Made by a program: the position numbers and the translations under genes
Shown: positions 56,383 to 64,000 of the stretch, piece by piece
Numbering within the stretch: the stretch's first letter is position 1
How the letters are laid out: each line of letters opens with the position of its first letter
The notes under the pieces: model-generated
Databases searched by the model: none
What the model was told of the DNA's origin: nothing
Seen by the model: the letters and a program-made list of their open reading frames with translations, nothing else
Assembly: GCA_921293015.1 (NCBI GenBank)
Contig: OV121083.1
Location: forward strand, 33,348,908-33,412,907
Direction: 5' to 3'
DNA length: 64,000 bases
From: Phorcus lineatus
Taxonomy: Eukaryota > Mollusca > Gastropoda > Trochida > Trochidae

Positions 56383-56504
56383 GTCAGGATGGCCGAGCGG
56401 TCTAAGGCGCCAGACTCAAGGATTGAGCTATTCCTTCTCACAAATCGAGATATGGGTGTTCTGGTCCACGTATGTGGGCGTGGGTTGAAATCCCACTCCT
56501 GACA
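56383..56504 (+). tRNA. tRNA-Leu(CAA), unit 21, G56 variant
   Basis: C56 changed to G. Confidence 0.82.
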
Positions 56505-56643
56505 CATTTTGCATTTCCTTTTTATCGCCACCGGATTACATGAAACTTAAAGCTTAAGGACTTCCAGTTTTCTAGGCAGCACTGAAGCAAAGAGCTGGGC
56601 TTCTTTTTTGTTCTTTTCATTTGTCAAAAGAGTTGCAAAAGGT

Positions 56644-56736
56644 TCCCTCGAGCCGGATTCGAACCAGCGACCTAAGGATGCCCAATTGTGATTATTCCAC
56701 TACAGTCCTCCGCTCTACCAACTGAGCTATCACGGG
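56644..56736 (-). tRNA. tRNA-Tyr(GUA), unit 21, A69 variant
   Basis: G4-A69 mismatch. Intron base -2 is changed (GCCC for GGCC on the plus strand); the -3 G is kept. Confidence 0.85.
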
Positions 56737-57240
56737 TCTCGTCTACTCCCTTTCATCTTTTGTAAATCGATACAGGACGACACTTACAGCTATATTGCTT
56801 AACGCCTGGCTGAACATCAACTTCCTTAACCCTTAAGCCTTCCCTACAAAACTTATTTATTTTCTCTTTAATGATTACTACATCAACGCCTTCCATTTCC
56901 TAAACATTCGACAGTTGTAGACTGTCATTTTTCCTTGAAGGGCAGTTTCCTTCCCTTTCAATTGTGTTGCCAGTGTAACATCCAACACTTCAACATTAAA
57001 GATTGAAACAAACAGTGTTTGAGTCGACCTCAACCTGTACCCCACGACCATCTCAATCAAACACAGACATACATCTGAGAAAACAGTGCTGCTTTGGCGG
57101 AGGGCTCATGCTTCTGCGTGTGCTTCTGTGTGTCGGTTATATAATCAAATGACATGTGTCCCAGAGCAATTGAAACGCAAGGAAAGAAAACTTTTATCTT
57201 GCCGATTGTGACATCAGTATTTAACCCTTTTGTTTCACAA

Positions 57241-57362
57241 GTCAGGATGGCCGAGCGGTCTAAGGCGCCAGACTCAAGGATTGAGCTATTCCTTCTCACA
57301 AATCGAGATATGGGTGTTCTGGTCCACGTATGTGGGCGTGGGTTCAAATCCCACTCCTGACA
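57241..57362 (+). tRNA. tRNA-Leu(CAA), unit 22
   Basis: Intact. Confidence 0.95.
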
Positions 57363-57501
57363 CATTTTGCATTTCCTTTTTATCGCCACCGGATAACATG
57401 AAACTTAAAGCTTAAGGACTTCCAGTTTTCTAGGCAGCACTGAAGCAAAGAGCTTGGCTTCTTTTTTGTTCTTTTCATTTGTCAAAAGAGTTGCAAAAGG
57501 T

Positions 57502-57594
57502 TCCCGCGAGCCGGATTCGAACCAGCGACCTAAGGATGGCCAATTGTGATTATTCCACTACAGTCCTCCGCTCTACCAACTGAGCTATCACGGG
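57502..57594 (-). tRNA. tRNA-Tyr(GUA), unit 22
   Basis: Intact; 20-nt intron. Confidence 0.94.
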
Positions 57595-58098
57595 TCTCGA
57601 CTACTCCCGTTCATCTTTTGTAAATCGATACAGGACGACACTTACAGCTATATTGCTTAACGCCTGGCTGAACATCAACTTCCTTAACCCTTAAGCCTTC
57701 CCTACAAAACTTATTTATTTTCTCTTTACTGATTACTACATCAACGTCTTCCATTTCCTAAACATTCGACAGTTGTAGACTGTCATTTTTCCTTGAAGGG
57801 CAGTTTCCTTCCCTTTCAATTGTGTTGCCAGTGTAACATCCAACACTTCAACATTAAAGATTGAAACAAACAGTGTTTGAGTCGACCTCAACCTGTACCC
57901 CACGACCATCTCAATCAAACACAGACATACATCTGAGAAAACAGTGCTGCTTTGGCGGAGGGCTCATGCTTCTGCGTGTGCTTCTGTGTGTCGGTTATAT
58001 AATCAAATGACATGTGTCCCAGAGCAATTGAAACGCAAGGAAAGAAAACTTTTATCTTGCCGATTGTGACATCAGTATTTAACCCTTTTGTTTCACAA

Positions 58099-58220
58099 GT
58101 CAGGATGGCCGAGCGGTCTAAGGCGCCAGACTCAAGGATTGAGCTATTCCTTCTCACAAATCGAGATATGGGTGTTCTGGTCCACGTATGTGGGCGTGGG
58201 TTGAAATCCCACTCCTGACA
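58099..58220 (+). tRNA. tRNA-Leu(CAA), unit 23, G56 variant
   Basis: C56 changed to G, here with the GGATAACATG flank that otherwise follows intact Leu copies. Confidence 0.82.
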
Positions 58221-58359
58221 CATTTTGCATTTCCTTTTTATCGCCACCGGATAACATGAAACTTAAAGCTTAAGGACTTCCAGTTTTCTAGGCAGCACTG
58301 AAGCAAAGAGCTTGGCTTCTTTTTTGTTCTTTTCATTTGTCAAAAGAGTTGCAAAATGT

Positions 58360-58452
58360 TCCCGCGAGCCGGATTCGAACCAGCGACCTAAGGATGGCCA
58401 ATTGTGATTATTCCACTACAGTCCTCCGCTCTACCAACTGAGCTATCACGGG
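58360..58452 (-). tRNA. tRNA-Tyr(GUA), unit 23
   Basis: Intact; 20-nt intron. Confidence 0.94.
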
Positions 58453-58957
58453 TCTCGACTACTCCCGTTCATCTTTTGTAAATCGATACAGGACGACACT
58501 TACAGCTATATTGCTTAACGCCTGGCTGAACATCAACTTCCTTAACCCTTAAGCCTTCCCTACAAAACTTATTTATTTTCTCTTTACTGATTACTACATC
58601 AACGTCTTCCATTTCCTAAACATTCGACAGTTGTAGACTGTCATTTTTCTTTGAAGGGCAGTTTTTCTTCCCTTTCAATTGTGTTGCCAGTGTAACATCC
58701 AACACTTCAACATTAAAGATTGAAACAAACAGTGTTTGAGTCGACCTCAACCTGTACCCCACGACCATCTCAATCAAACACAGACATACATCTGAGAAAA
58801 CAGTGCTGCTTTGGCGGAGGGCTCATGCTTCTGCGTGTGCTTCTGTGTGTCGGTTATATAATCAAATGACATGTGTCCCAGAGCAATTGAAACGCAAGGA
58901 AAGAAAACTTTTATCTTGCCGATTGTGACATCAGTATTTAACCCTTTTGTTTCACAA

Positions 58958-59079
58958 GTCAGGATGGCCGAGCGGTCTAAGGCGCCAGACTCAAGGATTG
59001 AGCTATTCCTTCTCACAAATCGAGATATGGGTGTTCTGGTCCACGTATGTGGGCGTGGGTTCAAATCCCACTCCTGACA
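58958..59079 (+). tRNA. tRNA-Leu(CAA), unit 24
   Basis: Intact; preceded by the GCAGTTTTTCTTCCC spacer variant shared only with unit 25. Confidence 0.95.
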
Positions 59080-59218
59080 CATTTTGCATTTCCTTTTTAT
59101 CGCCACCGGATAACATGAAACTTAAAGCTTAAGGACTTCCAGTTTTCTAGGCAGCACTGAAGCAAAGAGCTTGGCTTCTTTTTTGTTCTTTTCATTTGTC
59201 AAAAGAGTTGCAAAAGGT

Positions 59219-59311
59219 TCCCGCGAGCCGGATTCGAACCAGCGACCTAAGGATGGCCAATTGTGATTATTCCACTACAGTCCTCCGCTCTACCAACTGA
59301 GCTATCACGGG
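59219..59311 (-). tRNA. tRNA-Tyr(GUA), unit 24
   Basis: Intact; 20-nt intron. Confidence 0.94.
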
Positions 59312-59816
59312 TCTCGACTACTCCCGTTCATCTTTTGTAAATCGATACAGGACGACACTTACAGCTATATTGCTTAACGCCTGGCTGAACATCAACTTCC
59401 TTAACCCTTAAGCCTTCCCTACAAAACTTATTTATTTTCTCTTTACTGATTACTACATCAACGTCTTCCATTTCCTAAACATTCGACAGTTGTAGACTGT
59501 CATTTTTCTTTGAAGGGCAGTTTTTCTTCCCTTTCAATTGTGTTGCCAGTGTAACATCCAACACTTCAACATTAAAGATTGAAACAAACAGTGTTTGAGT
59601 CGACCTCAACCTGTACCCCACGACCATCTCAATCAAACACAGACATACATCTGAGAAAACAGTGCTGCTTTGGCGGAGGGCTCATGCTTCTGCGTGTGCT
59701 TCTGTGTGTCGGTTATATAATCAAATGACATGTGTCCCAGAGCAATTGAAACGCAAGGAAAGAAAACTTTTATCTTGCCGATTGTGACATCAGTATTTAA
59801 CCCTTTTGTATCACAA

Positions 59817-59938
59817 GTCAGGATGGCCGAGCGGTCTAAGGCGCCAGACTCAAGGATTGAGCTATTCCTTCTCACAAATCGAGATATGGGTGTTCTGGTC
59901 CACGTATGTGGGCGTGGGTTCAAATCCCACTCCTGACA
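59817..59938 (+). tRNA. tRNA-Leu(CAA), unit 25
   Basis: Intact; 5' flank TTGTATCACAA instead of TTGTTTCACAA. Confidence 0.95.
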
Positions 59939-60077
59939 CATTTTGCATTTCCTTTTTATCGCCACCGGATAACATGAAACTTAAAGCTTAAGGACTTCCA
60001 GTTTTCTAGGCAGCACTGAAGCAAAGAGCTGGGCTTCTTTTTTGTTCTTTTCATTTGTCAAAAGAGTTGCAAAAGGT

Positions 60078-60170
60078 TCCCGCGAGCCGGATTCGAACCA
60101 GCGACCTAAGGATGGCCAATTGTGATTATTCCACTACAGTCCTCCGCTCTACCAACTGAGCTATCACGGG
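60078..60170 (-). tRNA. tRNA-Tyr(GUA), unit 25
   Basis: Intact; 20-nt intron. Confidence 0.94.
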
Positions 60171-60674
60171 TCTCGTCTACTCCCGTTCATCTTTTGTAAA
60201 TCGATACAGGACGACACTTACAGCTATATTGCTTAACGCCTGGCTGAACATCAACTTCCTTAACCCTTAAGCCTTCCCTACAAAACTTATTTATTTTCTC
60301 TTTACTGATTACTACATCAACGCCTTCCATTTCCTAAACATTCGACAGTTGTAGACTGTCATTTTTCTTTGAAGGGCAGTTTCCTTCCCTTTCAATTGTG
60401 TTGCCAGTGTAACATCCAACACTTCAACATTAAAGATTGAAACAAACAGTGTTTGAGTCGACCTCAACCTGTACCCCACGACCATCTCAATCAAACACAG
60501 ACATACATCTGAGAAAACAGTGCTGCTTTGGCGGAGGGCTCATGCTTCTGCGTGTGCTTCTGTGTGTCGGTTATATAATCAAATGACATGTGTCCCAGAG
60601 CAATTGAAACGCAAGGAAAGAAAACTTTTATCTTGCCGATTGTGACATCAGTATTTAACCCTTTTGTTTCACAA

Positions 60675-60796
60675 GTCAGGATGGCCGAGCGGTCTAAGGC
60701 GCCAGACTCAAGGATTGAGCTATTCCTTCTCACAAATCGAGATATGGGTGTTCTGGTCCACGTATGTGGGCGTGGGTTCAAATCCCACTCCTGACA
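60675..60796 (+). tRNA. tRNA-Leu(CAA), unit 26
   Basis: Intact; counterpart of unit 15. Confidence 0.95.
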
Positions 60797-60935
60797 CATT
60801 TTGCATTTCCTTTTTATCGCCACCGGATTACATGAAACTTAGAGCTTAAGGACTTCCAGTTTTCTAGGCAGCACTGAAGCAAAGAGCTGGGCTTCTTTTT
60901 TGTTCTTTTCATTTGTCAAAAGAGTTGCAAAATGT

Positions 60936-61027
60936 TCCCTCGAGCCGGATTCGAACCAGCGACCTAAGGATGGCCATTGTGATTATTCCACTACAGTCCT
61001 CCGCTCTACCAACTGAGCTATCACGGG
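60936..61027 (-). tRNA. tRNA-Tyr(GUA), unit 26, A69 variant
   Basis: G4-A69 mismatch; 19-nt intron. Confidence 0.87.
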
Positions 61028-61531
61028 TCTCGTCTACTCCCGTTCATCTTTTGTAAATCGATACAGGACGACACTTACAGCTATATTGCTTAACGCCTGG
61101 CTGAACATCAACTTCCTTAACCCTTAAGCCTTCCCTACAAAACTTATTTATTTTCTCTTTACTGATTACTACATCAACGTCTTCCATTTCCTAAACATTC
61201 GACAGTTGTAGACTGTCATTTTTCCTTGAAGGGCAGTTTCCTTCCCTTTCAATTGTGTTGCCAGTGTAACATCCAACACTTCAACATTAAAGATTGAAAC
61301 AAACAGTGTTTGAGTCGACCTCAACCTGTACCCCACGACCATCTCAATCAAACACAGACATACATCTGAGAAAACAGTGCTGCTTTGGCGGAGGGCTCAT
61401 GCTTCTGCGTGTGCTTCTGTGTGTCGGTTATATAATCAAATGACATGTGTCCCAGAGCAATTGAAACGCAAGGAAAGAAAACTTTTATCTTGCCGATTGT
61501 GACATCAGTATTTAACCCTTTTGTTTCACAA

Positions 61532-61653
61532 GTCAGGATGGCCGAGCGGTCTAAGGCGCCAGACTCAAGGATTGAGCTATTCCTTCTCACAAATCGAGAT
61601 ATGGGTGTTCTGGTCCACGTATGTGGGCGTAGGTTCAAATCCCACTCCTGACA
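61532..61653 (+). tRNA. tRNA-Leu(CAA), unit 27, A51 variant
   Basis: T-stem GTAGG; counterpart of unit 16. Confidence 0.88.
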
Positions 61654-61792
61654 CATTTTGCATTTCCTTTTTATCGCCACCGGATTACATGAAACTTAAA
61701 GCTTAAGGACTTCCAGTTTTCTAGGCAGCACTGAAGCAAAGAGCTGGGCTTCTTTTTTGTTCTTTTCATTTGTCAAAAGAGTTGCAAAATGT

Positions 61793-61884
61793 TCCCGCGA
61801 GCCGGATTCGAACCAGCGACCTAAGGATGGCCATTGTGATTATTCCACTACAGTCCTCCGCTCTACCAACTGAGCTATCACGGG
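61793..61884 (-). tRNA. tRNA-Tyr(GUA), unit 27
   Basis: Intact; 19-nt intron. Confidence 0.94.
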
Positions 61885-62388
61885 TCTCGACTACTCCCGT
61901 TCATCTTTTGTAAATCGATACAGGACGACACTCACAGCTATATTGCTTAACGCCTGGCTGAACATCAACTTCCTTAACCCTTAAGCCTTCCCTACAAAAC
62001 TTATTTATTTTCTCTTTACCGATTACTACATCAACGTCTTCCATTTCCTAAACATTCGACAGTTGTAGACTGTCATTTTTCCTTGAAGGGCAGTTTCCTT
62101 CCCTTTCAATTGTGTTGCCAGTGTAACATCCAACACTTCAACATTAAAGATTGAAACAAACAGTGTTTGAGTCGACCTCAACCTGTACCCCACGACCATC
62201 TCAATCAAACACAGACATACATCTGAGAAAACAGTGCTGCTTTGGCGGAGGGCTCATGCTTCTGCGTGTGCTTCTGTGTGTCGGTTATATAATCAAATGA
62301 CATGTGTCCCAGAGCAATTGAAACGCAAGGAAAGAAAACTTTTATCTTGCCGATTGTGACATCAGTATTTAACCCTTTTGTTTCACAA

Positions 62389-62510
62389 GTCAGGATGGCC
62401 GAGCGGTCTAAGGCGCCAGACTCAAGGATTGAGCTATTCCTTCTCACAAATCGAGATATGGGTGTTCTGGTCCACGTATGTGGGCGTGGGTTCAAATCCC
62501 ACTCCTGACA
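62389..62510 (+). tRNA. tRNA-Leu(CAA), unit 28
   Basis: Intact; counterpart of unit 17. Confidence 0.95.
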
Positions 62511-62649
62511 CATTTTGCATTTCCTTTTTATCGCCACCGGATTACATGAAACTTAAAGCTTAAGGACTTCCAGTTTTCTAGGCAGCACTGAAGCAAAGAG
62601 CTGGGCTTCTTTTTTGTTCTTTTCATTTGTCAAAAGAGTTGCAAAATGT

Positions 62650-62742
62650 TCCCGCGAGCCGGATTCGAAACAGCGACCTAAGGATGGCCAATTGTGATTA
62701 TTCCACTACAGTCCTCCGCTCTACCAACTGAGCTATCACGGG
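62650..62742 (-). tRNA. tRNA-Tyr(GUA), unit 28, T53 variant
   Basis: G53 changed to T; 20-nt intron. Confidence 0.82.
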
Positions 62743-63253
62743 TCTCGTCTACTCCCGTTCATCTTTTGTAAATCGATACAGGACGACACTTACAGCTATA
62801 TTGCTTAACGCCTGGCTGAACATCAACTTCCTTAACCCTTAAGCCTTCCCTACAAAACTTATTTATTTTCTCTTTAAGCTTTACTGATTACTACATCAAC
62901 GTCTTCCATTTCCTAAACATTCGACAGTTGTAGACTGTCATTTTTCCTTGAAGGGCAGTTTCCTTCCCTTTCAATTGTGTTGCCAGTGTAACATCCAACA
63001 CTTCAACATTAAAGATTGAAACAAACAGTGTTTGAGTCGACCTCAACCTGTACCCCACGACCATCTCAATCAAACACAGACATACATCTGAGAAAACAGT
63101 GCTGCTTTGGCGGAGGGCTCATGCTTCTGCGTGTGCTTCTGTGTGTCGGTTATATAATCAAATGACATGTGTCCCAGAGCAATTGAAACGCAAGGAAAGA
63201 AAACTTTTATCTTGCCGATTGTGACATCAGTATTTAACCTTTTTGTTTCACAA

Positions 63254-63375
63254 GTCAGGATGGCCGAGCGGTCTAAGGCGCCAGACTCAAGGATTGAGCT
63301 ATTCCTTCTCACAAATCGAGATATGGGTGTTCTGGTCCACGTATGTGGGCGTGGGTTCAAATCCCACTCCTGACA
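63254..63375 (+). tRNA. tRNA-Leu(CAA), unit 29
   Basis: Intact; six-base flank deletion shared with unit 18. Preceded by a short private insertion (CTCTTTAAGCTTTACTG near 62872). Confidence 0.95.
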
Positions 63376-63507
63376 CATTTTGCATTTCCTTTTTATCGCC
63401 ACCGGATAACATGAAACTTAAGGACTTCCAGTTTTCTAGGCAGCACTGAAGCAAAGAGCTGGGCTTCTTTTTTGTTCTTTTCATTTGTCAAAAGAGTTGC
63501 AAAAGGT

Positions 63508-63600
63508 TCCCGCGAGCCGGATTCGAACCAGCGACCTAAGGATGGCCAATTGTGATTATTCCACTACAGTCCTCCGCTCTACCAACTGAGCTATCACGGG
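63508..63600 (-). tRNA. tRNA-Tyr(GUA), unit 29
   Basis: Intact; 20-nt intron. Last complete tRNA; the window ends in the next unit's spacer. Confidence 0.94.
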
Positions 63601-64000
63601 TCTCGTCTACTCCCGTTCATCTTTTGTAAATCGATACAGGACGACACTTACAGCTATATTGCTTAACGCCTGGCTGAACATCAACTTCCTTAACCCTTAA
63701 GCCTTCCCTACAAAACTTATTTATTTTCTCTTTACTGATTACTACATCAACGCCTTCCATTTCCTAAACATTCGACAGTTGTAGACTGTCATTTTTCCTT
63801 GAAGGGCAGTTTCCTTCCCTTTCAATTGTGTTGCCAGTGTAACATCCAACACTTCAACATTAAAGATTGAAACAAACAGTGTTTGAGTCGACCTCAACCT
63901 GTACCCCACGACCATCTCAATCAAACACAGACATACATCTGAGAAAACAGTGCTGCTTTGGCGGAGGGCTCATGCTTCTGCGTGTGCTTCTGTGTGTCGG

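Larger units (their letters stand above)
38792..64000. repeat. Tandem array of ~857-858-bp units, each with tRNA-Leu(CAA) and tRNA-Tyr(GUA)
   Basis: Twenty-nine tRNA-bearing units plus a partial one, running off the window. Spacings between successive Leu genes are 857-859 bp, except 849 after unit 14 (9-bp loss in the Tyr 3' flank), 851 after unit 18 (loss of 6 bases after Leu) and 865 after unit 28 (short insertion near 62876). Order in a unit: ~450-500 bp spacer, Leu (+), ~140 bp, Tyr (-). Units are mostly 98-99% identical by eye. Conserved open frames of 60-110 codons across the array merely reflect sequence repetition. No 5S rRNA, snRNA or other RNA was recognised in the spacer. Confidence 0.98.

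Noticed and set aside
38883-63924. Open frames of 60, 61, 68 and 110 codons conserved in every array unit
   Set aside because: They run through the tRNA genes or across the spacer, and their conservation only reflects DNA-level homogenisation. The frames reading through Leu are broken by the same single-base tRNA variants.
38792-64000. CRISPR-like or bacterial repeat interpretation
   Set aside because: Units are ~857 bp with embedded eukaryotic tRNA genes; there are no short repeats with unique spacers.
38792-64000. 5S rRNA, snRNA or spliced-leader gene in the array unit
   Set aside because: I looked for their conserved boxes on both strands of the spacer and found none.

Overview
The window is animal nuclear DNA with GT-AG introns, SINEs and DNA transposons. 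It is probably from a marine gastropod of the abalone (Haliotis) type. That guess rests on SINE 3' tails of the form AAGCGGCGTTAAA...ACTCACTCACT (24547-24605, 38601-38759), which I recall as common in abalone sequence; no species-specific gene was seen.

Positions 1-31 kb hold the 3' part of one large plus-strand gene. I could chain 38 exons (127-30980), all with GT-AG junctions and with compatible phases throughout, into 5,622 coding bases: 1,873 codons plus TGA. The product has a long ankyrin-repeat region, two acidic/lysine-rich linkers, a WGR domain, a PARP helical regulatory domain and a PARP catalytic domain with an intact His-Tyr-Glu triad. This matches the architecture of nematode PME-5 rather than classical tankyrase (ankyrin-SAM-PARP). 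The 5' end and start codon lie left of the window. The introns carry a probable hAT-like element with internal tandem repeats, a TA-flanked pogo-like MITE, a decayed DIRS-type reverse transcriptase/RNase H fragment, SINEs, a CATA/CGTA microsatellite, and two minisatellites built from sequence spanning a splice site.

Positions 31-38.1 kb are 3' UTR and intergenic sequence with degenerate repeats and no recognised gene.

From 38.8 kb to the end of the window, and continuing beyond it, is a head-to-tail array of a ~857-858 bp unit. Each unit has one intron-containing tRNA-Leu(CAA) on the plus strand and one intron-containing tRNA-Tyr(GUA) on the minus strand, facing each other across ~140 bp. 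There are 29 copies of each (58 tRNA genes). About 17 Leu and 18 Tyr copies have an undamaged mature sequence; the rest carry a few recurring changes in T-arm, D-arm or acceptor positions. Shared variants show block duplications and mosaic units, as expected from unequal crossing-over and gene conversion. The array pairs the two tRNA families whose introns are most widely kept in eukaryotes and are known, in yeast or human, to be needed for anticodon modification. This is the most notable system in the window.
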